Shown piece by piece: positions 1-7,379 of a stretch of DNA of 64,000 bases (the stretch's first letter is position 1; the number at the start of each line of letters is the position of its first letter). The position numbers and the translations under genes are program-made. The notes beneath the pieces were generated by a model that saw nothing but the letters and a program-made list of their open reading frames with translations, was not told the DNA's origin and did not search any database. The DNA lies in the NCBI RefSeq assembly GCF_000317045.1, contig NC_019703.1:4100934-4164933 (forward strand). Reading direction: 5' to 3'. Origin of the DNA: Geitlerinema sp. PCC 7407 (GTDB lineage Bacteria > Cyanobacteriota > Cyanobacteriia > PCC-7407).

Positions 1-909
1 CTGGGGACACCGATCCTAGACAGCGTTGACTCTGTTTGCTTCACGGGCAGCTCCGAGACCGGGCGGGCGATCGCGCAGCAGGCAGGCGATCGCCTGCTGC
101 CGTGCTCCCTGGAGCTCGGCGGCAAAAATCCCATGATTGTCCTGGCCGATGCCGACCTCGATCGCGCCGTCGAGGGAGCGGCCCGCGCCTGCTTTGGCAA
201 CGCTGGCCAGCTCTGCATGTCCATCGAGCGCATCTACATTCAGCGTCCCCTCTACGATCGCTTTGTCGAGGCCCTGGTGGCCCACACCCAGCAGCTCACT
301 TTGGGCGCGGCTCTGGACTACGGCCCCGCCATCGGCTCGCTGATTTCCCCAGCCCACCAGGCCAAGGTCCATCGCCTAGTCGAAGCGGCGATCGCCCAAG
401 GTGCCCAGTGTCTGAGCGGCGGTCGCCCCCGACCCGATCTCGGGCCTTGTTTCTACGAGCCCACCCTGCTGAGCCAGGTCACCCCTGCCATGGCCCTCAG
501 CGACACCGAAGTCTTTGGTCCCGTGGTCGCCCTCTATCCCTTCGACGATCCGGCAGAGGCGATTCGGGCCGCCAACGCCTCGCCCTACGGCCTCAACGCC
601 AGCCTGTGGACTCGCAACCTCCGCCTGGGTCGCCAGCTAGCCAGCCAGATTCAGTGCGGCTCCGTCAATCTCAACGAGGGCTACATCGCGACCTGGGGCT
701 CCGTTGCGGCCCCCCTGGGCGGCCACAAAGCGTCGGGGCTGGGGGTCCGCCACGGCCAAACGGGCCTGCTGCGCTACACCCGCAGCCAGACCGTCGCCAC
801 TCAGCGCGGCGTCGCGATCGCCCCTAGCTTCGGCCTCTCGCCCCAGCAGTACGCCCACCTGATGACCCTGGCTCTGCGCCTGCTGCGCCATCTCCCCGGC
901 CTGCGCTAG
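1..909 (+). CDS. Aldehyde dehydrogenase family protein, 5' end outside window
   Basis: This is the C-terminal 302 residues of an NAD(P)-dependent aldehyde dehydrogenase, which oxidises an aldehyde to its acid through a cysteine thiohemiacetal. The reading frame is open from the first base. The general-base glutamate lies in LELGGKN (visible residue 38) and the nucleophilic cysteine in GQLCMS (visible residue 72); the 34-residue spacing is that of the family. The FTGSSETG cofactor-loop motif precedes them and the EVFGPV motif follows. Overall it resembles the succinate-semialdehyde dehydrogenase group often found in cyanobacteria, but substrate cannot be fixed from sequence. A HIP1-centred hairpin follows the stop. 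Confidence 0.9.
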   Translation: MGTPILDSVDSVCFTGSSETGRAIAQQAGDRLLPCSLELGGKNPMIVLADADLDRAVEGAARACFGNAGQLCMSIERIYIQRPLYDRFVEALVAHTQQLTLGAALDYGPAIGSLISPAHQAKVHRLVEAAIAQGAQCLSGGRPRPDLGPCFYEPTLLSQVTPAMALSDTEVFGPVVALYPFDDPAEAIRAANASPYGLNASLWTRNLRLGRQLASQIQCGSVNLNEGYIATWGSVAAPLGGHKASGLGVRHGQTGLLRYTRSQTVATQRGVAIAPSFGLSPQQYAHLMTLALRLLRHLPGLR

Positions 910-951
910 TCGGGGCGATCGAATCGCAACTCGGACTTCTACACTGGAGAC

Positions 952-981
952 AGGGTGGGCGATCGCTCACCCTTGTTGTTT
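952..981 (+). terminator. HIP1-centred terminator-like hairpin after the aldehyde dehydrogenase gene
   Basis: An 11-pair inverted repeat with one G-T pair has its centre in GCGATCGC and is followed by a T-rich tract (TTGTTGTTTT). It lies 42 bases after the stop codon and before the DUF4346 gene. Confidence 0.55.
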
Positions 982-1006
982 TCCAAGGCAAACGCTCTAA
1001 ACCGCT

Positions 1007-1390
1007 ATGAATCCAGTCGCCGAGGCGGCCGCCGCGCTCGATAACGAACTCTCCAAACGCTTCATTGCCCTCGATCCCGGTGGCTACCTCCTCATCTACC
1101 TCGATCGCGAGGCCGGCCAGATTTGCGCCAAGCACTTCACCAACGTCATCGACGACAAAGGCCTCGCCCTCGACCCCGAAACCGGCAAGCCCATCCCGGT
1201 GCGCGGCAAAGTCGAGCGCACCCACACCACCATCTATCGCGGCAGGACCGCCAAAGAGCTCTGCATCGAGCTGTTTGAAAAAAACTCAGACTGCCCCATC
1301 ACGCGTCTTGATCACGCCGCCTACCTCGGGCGCGAATTTCTCCGGGCCGAAATTGCCCTGCTCAGCGGCGCTGAATATATTCAAGATTGA
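1007..1390 (+). CDS. DUF4346 domain-containing protein
   Basis: A 127-residue soluble protein without signal peptide or membrane segment. It matches from memory the cyanobacterial DUF4346 family: an opening LDPGGYLLIYLDREAGQI segment, a central HFTN element and a closing LDHAAYLGREFLRAE motif, the family's most conserved part. The function of DUF4346 is not established; elsewhere the domain is also found attached to larger enzymes, whereas here it stands alone. The ATG follows a 97-base gap after the aldehyde dehydrogenase gene, with a hairpin between, so it is probably transcribed separately. The polyphosphate kinase gene follows after 145 bases. Confidence 0.75.
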   Translation: MNPVAEAAAALDNELSKRFIALDPGGYLLIYLDREAGQICAKHFTNVIDDKGLALDPETGKPIPVRGKVERTHTTIYRGRTAKELCIELFEKNSDCPITRLDHAAYLGREFLRAEIALLSGAEYIQD

Positions 1391-1535
1391 GCACTCATTG
1401 GGCATCATCTGCCTTAACCAGCCCTTTGCCTGACGCTGCTAGGGTCTGAAAACGGCGATCGCCCCTTGCCCCCGCCGCTCCAGCCCCCGGAGCGCGATCG
1501 CCCCTAGGACGCTTTTCCCCGGTACTCTCCCTGCT

Positions 1536-3695
1536 ATGGCCTCCAAAAAAACCTCGACTCCCCCCGCCAAAAACCCAGATCTCGACCTGCGCAGCCCCGA
1601 ATACTACTTCAATCGCGAGCTGAGCTGGCTCCAATTCAACAACCGCGTCTTGCACGAGGCCATCGATCCCCGGACTCCCCTGCTGGAGCGGCTCAAGTTC
1701 ATGGCCATCTTCAGCTCCAACCTCGACGAAGTCTTCATGGTGCGGGTCGCCGGCCTCAAGCAGCAGGTCGAGGCCAAGGTCGAAAAGCGTACCCCCGACG
1801 GCCGCAGTCCCCAGCAGCAGCTCAACGACATCTGCGCCACCTTGAGGCCCATGGTCACCCAGCAGCACCGCCATTTTGAGCAGGCGCTGCGCCTCCAGCT
1901 CGCCTCCAAAGGCATTCACCTGCTCGAGTACGTCGACCTCAACCAAGAGCAGCGAGTCTACCTGCAAAAGTACTTCGAAGAGCAAATCTTCCCAGTCCTC
2001 ACGCCCCTGGCCGTCGACCCGAGCCACCCCTTCCCCTACATCTCCAACCTCAGCCTCAACCTCGCCGTCGTCATCAAAGACGCCCAAACCGAAGAAGAGC
2101 ACTTCGCCCGGGTCAAAGTCCCCAGCGTCCTGCCCCGCTTTGTGGAGCTGCCCGAAGATCTGCGGCTGCGGCGGCGCGGCAAGCCCAGCATCTGGACCGG
2201 CGTCGCCCTCGAGCAGGTGATCGCCCACAACCTGGAGTTTTTGTTTCCAGGCATGAATATTCAGGAGTACTATCCCTTCCGGATCACGCGCAACGCCGAT
2301 CTGGACGTCGAAGAAGACGAGGCAGACGACCTGCTGCTGGCGATCGAGCAAGAGCTGCGCAAGCGCCGGATCGGCGGCTCCGTGGTGCGGATGGAGCTCC
2401 AGTCCAGCATGCCGGAAGCCGTGCGCGAGGTGCTGATGCGCGAAATGACCCTCGAGGACCGCGACGTCTATGAAGTTGAGGGACTCCTGGGCTTGGGCGA
2501 TCTGATGCAGTTTATGGCCCTGCCGCTCCCGGAGCTCAAGGATTCCCATTGGTCTCCCGTGGTGCCAGCCCGCCTGCGTCGCCTGAGCGATCGCCCCTCC
2601 GAAACCTCAGATCTCGACGACACCGAAGACTTCTTCAGCATCATCCGCAGACAAGACGTTCTGCTGCACCACCCCTACCACTCCTTTTCGGCTACGGTGC
2701 AGCGCTTCATCACCCACGCGGCCCACGATCCCGACGTGCTGGCCATCAAGATGACCCTGTACCGCACCTCCGGGGACTCGCCCATCGTCAACTCCCTGAT
2801 TGCCGCTGCCGAGAACGGCAAACAGGTCGCTGTCCTAGTCGAGCTTAAGGCCCGCTTTGACGAAGAAAACAACATCAACTGGGCGCGAGCGCTCGAGCGG
2901 GCCGGCGTGCACGTGGTTTATGGCCTGGTAGGACTCAAGACCCATACCAAAACCACCATGGTCGTCCGCCGCGAAGAAGGCCGGATTCGCCGCTATGTCC
3001 ACATCGGCACCGGCAACTACAACCCCAAAACCGCTCGTCTCTACACCGATCTCGGCCTGCTGAGCTGCCGGGAGGACCTAGGGGCCGATTTGACGGACCT
3101 CTTTAATTACCTGACGGGCTATTCGCGGCAGCAGTCCTATCGCGAGCTCCTAGTCGCCCCCGTGAACCTGCGCGACAAGATGCTGGAGCTGATCCGGCGC
3201 GAAACGGAGCACGCGAAACAGGGCCGCCAAGGCCGAATTGTGGCCAAGATGAATGCCTTGGTCGATCCGGCCATTATTGCGGCGCTCTACGAAGCGTCTC
3301 AGGCGGGCGTGCGCATCGACCTGATTATTCGCGGCATCTGCTGCCTGCGCCCCGGCATCAAGGACGTCAGCGAAAATATCCGGGTGATCAGCATTATTGG
3401 CCGCTTTCTAGAGCACTCGCGGGTCTACTACTTCCACAATGGCGGCGAGGAAGAAATCTACATCGGCAGCGCAGACTGGATGCCGCGCAATCTCGATCGG
3501 CGGGTGGAGGCCGTGGTCCCCATTCGCGACCCAGACATCCAAAAAGACCTTCAGGAGATTTTGGGGGTGATGCTGGCGGACAATCGCCAAGCCTGGGAAC
3601 TCCGCCCGGACGGCTCCTACAGCCAGCGCCACCCGGGGGCAAACTGCCCAGAGCAAGCCTCCCAGGTCATGCTGATGGAGATGGCCCTCTCCTAA
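1536..3695 (+). CDS. ppk1: Polyphosphate kinase 1
   Basis: Reversibly transfers the gamma phosphate of ATP to inorganic polyphosphate. At 719 residues it is of normal length. The N domain begins with YFNRELSWLQFNNRVL, followed by the head domain (SSNLDEVFMVR) and two phospholipase D-like catalytic domains. The autophosphorylated histidine is His489 in HIGTGNYNPKTARLYTD, and the second active-site histidine is about residue 627 in LEHSRVYYFHNGG. ATP- and Mg-binding arginine regions (KMTLYRT, IGSADWMPRNLDRR) are present. It is monocistronic: a strong bidirectional hairpin follows, separating it from a convergent small gene. Confidence 0.98.
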   Translation: MASKKTSTPPAKNPDLDLRSPEYYFNRELSWLQFNNRVLHEAIDPRTPLLERLKFMAIFSSNLDEVFMVRVAGLKQQVEAKVEKRTPDGRSPQQQLNDICATLRPMVTQQHRHFEQALRLQLASKGIHLLEYVDLNQEQRVYLQKYFEEQIFPVLTPLAVDPSHPFPYISNLSLNLAVVIKDAQTEEEHFARVKVPSVLPRFVELPEDLRLRRRGKPSIWTGVALEQVIAHNLEFLFPGMNIQEYYPFRITRNADLDVEEDEADDLLLAIEQELRKRRIGGSVVRMELQSSMPEAVREVLMREMTLEDRDVYEVEGLLGLGDLMQFMALPLPELKDSHWSPVVPARLRRLSDRPSETSDLDDTEDFFSIIRRQDVLLHHPYHSFSATVQRFITHAAHDPDVLAIKMTLYRTSGDSPIVNSLIAAAENGKQVAVLVELKARFDEENNINWARALERAGVHVVYGLVGLKTHTKTTMVVRREEGRIRRYVHIGTGNYNPKTARLYTDLGLLSCREDLGADLTDLFNYLTGYSRQQSYRELLVAPVNLRDKMLELIRRETEHAKQGRQGRIVAKMNALVDPAIIAALYEASQAGVRIDLIIRGICCLRPGIKDVSENIRVISIIGRFLEHSRVYYFHNGGEEEIYIGSADWMPRNLDRRVEAVVPIRDPDIQKDLQEILGVMLADNRQAWELRPDGSYSQRHPGANCPEQASQVMLMEMALS

Positions 3696-3746
3696 GGAAC
3701 TAGGGAATCGAGCGATCGCTCCGACAAGGGCGAAAGCCAACCAAAA

Positions 3747-3795
3747 CAAAATCCTCCGATTTTCAGAGCTGCACGCTCGAGATCGGAGGATTTTG
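3747..3795. terminator. Bidirectional terminator between ppk1 and a convergent small gene
   Basis: A perfect 14-bp inverted repeat (CAAAATCCTCCGAT at 3747-3760, its complement at 3782-3795) with a 21-base loop. The arm ends give TTTTG on the + strand and TTTTG on the minus strand, consistent with use from both sides. Confidence 0.7.
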
Positions 3796-3840
3796 GCATG
3801 ATCAATTGGGCGATCGCCCGAAAGCTGGAGCCAGCGCGCT

Positions 3841-4026
3841 TTAGCTTGCGTTTTTTAGGTCGGGAAAGGTCCGCTCAAACTCTTCCATCAGGTCGTCGAT
3901 TTCTTCGAGGGCCTGGTTGACGTCGATGCGCAGGGTGCCAAGATTGGGCTGCTCTAGCAGTCTCAACAAAGCTTCCCGCTTGGACTGGATGAGGGTAATG
4001 CGTTCGCGCAGGGTCTGGGTGTCCAT
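3841..4026 (-). CDS. Small conserved helical protein, function unknown
   Basis: A 61-residue acidic, fully helical-looking protein beginning MDTQTLRERITLIQSKREAL, with leucine heptad spacing that suggests a short coiled coil or helical hairpin. It has no signal peptide, cysteines or membrane segment. No clear Shine-Dalgarno sequence precedes the ATG. It converges on ppk1 across a strong bidirectional terminator. I do not recognise a named family; the codon use and HIP1-rich flank are like the neighbours, so it is probably a real cyanobacterial hypothetical. Confidence 0.6.
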   Translation of the reverse strand: MDTQTLRERITLIQSKREALLRLLEQPNLGTLRIDVNQALEEIDDLMEEFERTFPDLKNAS

Positions 4027-4132
4027 AGATTGATTTCTTTAAAAAGCGCCTGAAATGGTCCTTGTTCCAGGATAGACAATCTGGGCGATCGCCCTTCGAT
4101 TTCTCCCTGGTTCTCAGGCCGCCTCCCTATCG

Positions 4133-4390
4133 CTAGCGCAGAAACGGCGGGCGCTTGAGATCAGTTGGCTTATTCTTCATCACCTCAGTGATGAACCGCT
4201 TCAGGGCTTTTTCGCGGTTTTTCATAAAGGCCGTCCAGAAGCCGGGCTGAAACTCGTCCATGGTCTTCGCCAATGCCCAAACATCAACCGCCAAGATGTT
4301 GTAGAGCATTTCATCTTCTCGTTTGAGAGAATTAATTTGCTCTAGCAAAACATTTTTGGCCACAGCGCTCTGTTTCTCGTCCTTGATCAT
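4133..4390 (-). CDS. Hypothetical protein, 85 residues
   Basis: An 85-residue, mostly helical, slightly basic protein. The central stretch carries aromatic residues in MDEFQPGFWTAFMKNREKAL and the tail is basic and proline-containing (KNKPTDLKRPPFLR). There is no signal sequence, membrane segment or cysteine. It lies upstream of, and in the same direction as, the 61-residue gene with a 106-base gap. I do not recognise the family. The reading frame is free of rare-codon signatures and a non-chance amino-acid composition supports a genuine gene, but this is the evidence available. Confidence 0.55.
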   Translation of the reverse strand: MIKDEKQSAVAKNVLLEQINSLKREDEMLYNILAVDVWALAKTMDEFQPGFWTAFMKNREKALKRFITEVMKNKPTDLKRPPFLR

Positions 4391-4800
4391 ATGTTGCAGA
4401 TCCTATGAGCGTTGGAATCGTTGGCTAGGCAGCCATTACCGTCAATGGAGGCCCGGAGGCGATCGCTGGGACAGCGCTCCTCAGAGGGATGTTCCCGGGG
4501 CAATGGAGCTGGCGCTAAGTCGATAAATCCCGCTGGCGGGGGCAGTCAAACTGGGTCAGAACAGTCCAGAAGTCAGAGCGTGAAGGGAAATTGATGCCTC
4601 GAATCCTAGCGACAAAGCTGGGGGAACAGCGCGATCGCAAGGCATCCGTCGACCATCCGTGGAGCTGCATCCCTCAAATCATCAGCTGCAATGCAACCTG
4701 AGACAATACACAAGCCTGGCAACGTTGCCTTATCCACCGTCCTCTTCACAAAAGACGATAATGGATATTTGCTGACAAACAGCCACCATACCTAATAAAC
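4391..4800. other. Intergenic region between divergent genes, no gene seen
   Basis: A 410-base divergent region between the 85-residue gene and the DUF2854 gene. It holds one HIP1 octamer near 4460 and an A/T-rich stretch just before 4801 that is probably the DUF2854 promoter and leader. I see no convincing RNA gene or ORF. Confidence 0.5.
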
Positions 4801-5364
4801 ATGTTACGCCAAACTTCTCTAGGTACCCTAGGCCTCAGTGTCGGGGGTGTTCTAACCATTACCGGTTTTGTTGCTTATTTCACGGGCAACGCCACCTTAA
4901 ATCTGGCTGGTTTTTTCTACGGAATCCCTCTGCTGCTGGGGGGTCTAGCGCTCAAAGCTGCCGAAATCAAGCCGGTTCCCTACTCCCAAGAGCCCTCCGC
5001 CGAAGCCCTCAAGCTCCGAGAGCAGCAGGCCACAAAAATTCAAAATCAGCTTCGTAAAGATGTAATGCGCTACCGGTTTGGCCAGCCGGTGCACCTCGAC
5101 AGCTCTCTGGAAAATCTGGGCCTCAGTCCCTCAGACGAGGAGTGCCCGGTGCTGAAGGGACTACGGGAAGAGGTGGTGGACGGAGCCTATGCGCTGGTTT
5201 TGGAATTCGACTCTGAGCACATCCCCCTGAGCACCTGGCAGGAGAAGGAGGAGCGGATTGGCAAGTTTTTTGGGCCTGGGATCCGAGCAGAGGTCGTCTC
5301 AGCCGGTCCCGACGAGGTCCATGTGTCGCTCATTACGCTACCCGAGGCGATCGCCGTCTCGTAG
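4801..5364 (+). CDS. DUF2854 domain-containing membrane protein
   Basis: A 187-residue protein of the DUF2854 family, conserved in cyanobacteria and chloroplasts and of unknown molecular function. The N-terminus has two hydrophobic segments (about residues 10-30 and 37-55, LNLAGFFYGIPLLLGGLALK), followed by a soluble domain of about 130 residues with the motif RYRFGQPVHLDSSLENLGL. This is the expected family architecture: a membrane anchor with a cytosolic or stromal domain. The start was taken at the first ATG because the hydrophobic region begins directly after it. The Crr7-domain gene converges 33 bases downstream. Confidence 0.8.
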   Translation: MLRQTSLGTLGLSVGGVLTITGFVAYFTGNATLNLAGFFYGIPLLLGGLALKAAEIKPVPYSQEPSAEALKLREQQATKIQNQLRKDVMRYRFGQPVHLDSSLENLGLSPSDEECPVLKGLREEVVDGAYALVLEFDSEHIPLSTWQEKEERIGKFFGPGIRAEVVSAGPDEVHVSLITLPEAIAVS

Positions 5365-5397
5365 CGATCGCCACATCGTAGGCGTCTCCCAGGCCCG

Positions 5398-5661
5398 CTA
5401 GGCCTTCTCGAGCCGCACCACATACCATTGCAGAAATTGGCCCGGTCCCAAGTCGAAGTCGCACGCGGTTTCGAGGAGGTGCCGGGCTTGTTCGTCGAGG
5501 GTTGAGTACTTGCGCAGCTCGCGGGGCAGGTCATCCCCCTGGGCCGCCAGCACCGATCGCAGCTTTTCGAGCAGCTCAGCCTCCGTCAGGATGACCTCTG
5601 GCTGGTTGGTCTCCAGGACAACATAGGCATCGTCATTTTGAAACATGATCGAGTCGGGCAT
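5398..5661 (-). CDS. Chlororespiratory reduction 7 (Crr7) domain protein
   Basis: An 87-residue protein beginning MPDSIMFQNDDAYVVLETNQP and ending GQFLQWYVVRLEK, the pattern of the Crr7/PF12095 family. In plant chloroplasts CRR7 is needed for assembly of the NDH complex; the cyanobacterial role is less clear. The start at 5661 was chosen over an upstream in-frame start at 5724 because GGGAGG lies about 10 bases ahead of it and the family begins at this methionine. No membrane segment. NdhO, another NDH-1 protein, lies elsewhere in the window but not in the same operon. Confidence 0.75.
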   Translation of the reverse strand: MPDSIMFQNDDAYVVLETNQPEVILTEAELLEKLRSVLAAQGDDLPRELRKYSTLDEQARHLLETACDFDLGPGQFLQWYVVRLEKA

Positions 5662-5724
5662 TAGGCATTGCCTCCCAAGGGCGCTGATACCACTGTGAAC
5701 CAAGGGGCGATCGCCTGACAACAC

Positions 5725-6400
5725 CCTAGATCCTCAAGTCCGGGCGATCGCCCTCCCGCCGCGGAACCTGGCCTGACCCCCCACAGTCCTAACCCCAGAC
5801 CTCGAATTCATTTCTTTTGGCTCACGCGCCAGACTTTGCCATCCCCTTTTCGGGTGACCTCGGCCCTATTTTTAGCTGGATTTCTATTACAAAACGGGAC
5901 AGTTTCAAAACTGGCAACCTAGTAAATCAAAGCCTTATTTCTAATCGCTACTGTAGATTCATCGAACGCCCAACACTCAATACGTTTTCCGTCTTCCTTG
6001 TAGTTCATGACTCTATCAACAAATGTGTGACAGTCTGGAAAGAGACCACTTTCAAACCCAATTCTCCATCACCTTCTACACAATAGAGTCATGAAGCAGA
6101 CGAGGAGCAGAAAGACCAAAGATTCCCGAACAGACCCCTTGCCTCCTTCCTAGTCCAAAGTCCCAAATCTACGGCCCAGAACTTTCAACAGCCAAAGACC
6201 GCAGACCCATCTCCAAAAGGCTTTTGACTTCTCAGAACTCTTCGGAGAACCGGACAAATTCCTCTCAAAGTTCCTCACACTTTCTCATCTTGGACTTCGC
6301 TAATCCTCCAACAAAAATCGGGAACTTTCTCTCTCTCCTTACGGTCTTAAATCTCACGAACGCGCAGAAGCAAACCTCTCATTTTCGGTGTGAATTAGCC
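5725..6400. other. Long G-poor intergenic region and leader of the barrel gene
   Basis: About 680 bases with no supported gene. From about 6000 to 6400 the + strand is strikingly poor in G and rich in C, T and A, with CT-rich runs such as CTTTCTCTCTCTCC near 6328. HIP1 is absent there. This is probably a long, weakly structured 5' leader and promoter of the outer-membrane gene at 6401. Confidence 0.45.
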
Positions 6401-6925
6401 ATGAAACTCTCTCTGAAATCCGTCGCAGCCCTTTCTCTTCTTTCCGCTCTGATCGCTCCCGCATTCTTGGCTGGCAGCGCCTCCGCAAAGCCCGCAGGCA
6501 TGGATAGAAATTATGTTGGTGCTGGTCTTGCAGCCGGTGTCACCAACGGCGGTCAAGACGGAGATGCAGCCAACCTCGGCGGCAACATCCAAGGTCGTTT
6601 CGAAGTTCCTAATGCTCCTGTTTCCGTCCGCGGCGCTATTCTCTTCAGCGATGACACCAGCGCCATCATGCCCATCATTTCCTACGACGTCCCGGTGACC
6701 AACAACGCCAACGTTTACGCCGGTGTCGGCTACTCCTTCGTGGAAGCCAATGGTGAACCGAGCCCCCTCGGCAACGATGATTCTGTGGTCCTGACCACGG
6801 GTGTAGAGGCGGGTGTTACCAAGGACATCGTGGTGTACGGCGACGCGAAGTGGGGCATCAACGCCTACGAAGATAGCGAAGCAGATGCTCTGAGCTTCCA
6901 GCTAGGTGCTGGCTATCGCTTCTAA
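6401..6925 (+). CDS. Secreted outer-membrane beta-barrel-like protein
   Basis: A 174-residue protein with a classic signal peptide (MKLSLKSVAALSLLSALIAP, cleavage likely after SASA). The mature part is Gly/Asn/Asp-rich with alternating hydrophobic residues in short strands (YVGAGLAAGV, VYAGVGYSFV, VVYGDAKWGI) and ends in aromatic phenylalanine (LGAGYRF), the usual outer-membrane barrel terminus. It looks like a small eight-stranded OmpA/OmpW-type barrel; the exact family is not recognised. The ATG at 6401 was chosen because the signal peptide starts there, although the frame is open upstream to 6224. A strong terminator follows. Confidence 0.8.
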   Translation: MKLSLKSVAALSLLSALIAPAFLAGSASAKPAGMDRNYVGAGLAAGVTNGGQDGDAANLGGNIQGRFEVPNAPVSVRGAILFSDDTSAIMPIISYDVPVTNNANVYAGVGYSFVEANGEPSPLGNDDSVVLTTGVEAGVTKDIVVYGDAKWGINAYEDSEADALSFQLGAGYRF

Positions 6926-7014
6926 GAGTCGTCTTTCCTCTGATTCACACCCTTGGGAGGTGAGTCAGGACACCTGAGTTCCACAAGCCCTCTCTAACTG
7001 AACGGTCTACACAG

Positions 7015-7046
7015 CGCCTCCAGACATGGTCTGGGGGCGTTTTTTT
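7015..7046 (+). terminator. Rho-independent terminator of the outer-membrane barrel gene
   Basis: An 11-bp stem (CGCCTCCAGAC with GTCTGGGGGCG, one G-T pair) with loop ATG, directly followed by seven T residues. It lies 90 bases after the stop codon. Confidence 0.9.
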
Positions 7047-7379
7047 GCTCCTTGGGGGGCGATCGCCGTCAATTCCAGCTAGGCCCTAGAGAACCCCCGG
7101 CAGGGATGATAGAATAGACACATACTCCATAATTCCGATTGGATTACCGGGAATGCATGACCTGTTGAGGCTCTGGGATGCCATGCCTCATCGGGTTTTC
7201 TCTGTCTCAAACCGCTTTGACCGGATCGACAGCAGTTTTCGCGGCGTCACCCTGCTCATTTTTGGGATCTCTCGCTCGGAGAGCCCAAAAATTGAGGCTT
7301 CCAAGGGAGAGTCAAGCGCCCAAGAAAATTGCTGTGAACGTGCGTTAGCAGTCTCTGTTCCTATTGCGCAGCAGCAACA
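7047..7379. other. Promoter and structured leader region of sir
   Basis: This 333-base stretch contains no supported gene. Its main feature is the hairpin at 7255-7296, described separately. Confidence 0.5.
7255..7296 (+). promoter_or_regulatory. Long hairpin in the sir leader
   Basis: Outer helix CTCATTTTTGGG (7255-7266) pairs with CCCAAAAATTGAG (7284-7296) with one bulged T; an inner helix CTCTC/GAGAG closes a five-base loop. There is no T tract on either side, so it does not look like a terminator. It ends 83 bases before the sir start codon and could be a leader regulatory element or operator; function is inferred only from structure. Confidence 0.45.

Noticed and set aside
1395-2549. 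A 384-codon open frame antisense to ppk1
   Set aside because: Shadow of polyphosphate kinase. Composition reflects the opposite-strand codons.
5817-6086. 89-codon open frame before the barrel gene
   Set aside because: Irregular composition, no ribosome-binding site and no similarity; lies in the G-poor region.
6271-6280. TTCCTCACAC resembling the single-stranded core of the cyanobacterial sRNA Yfr1
   Set aside because: Core is not exact (ACTCCTCACAC expected) and the required flanking stem-loops and terminator are absent.
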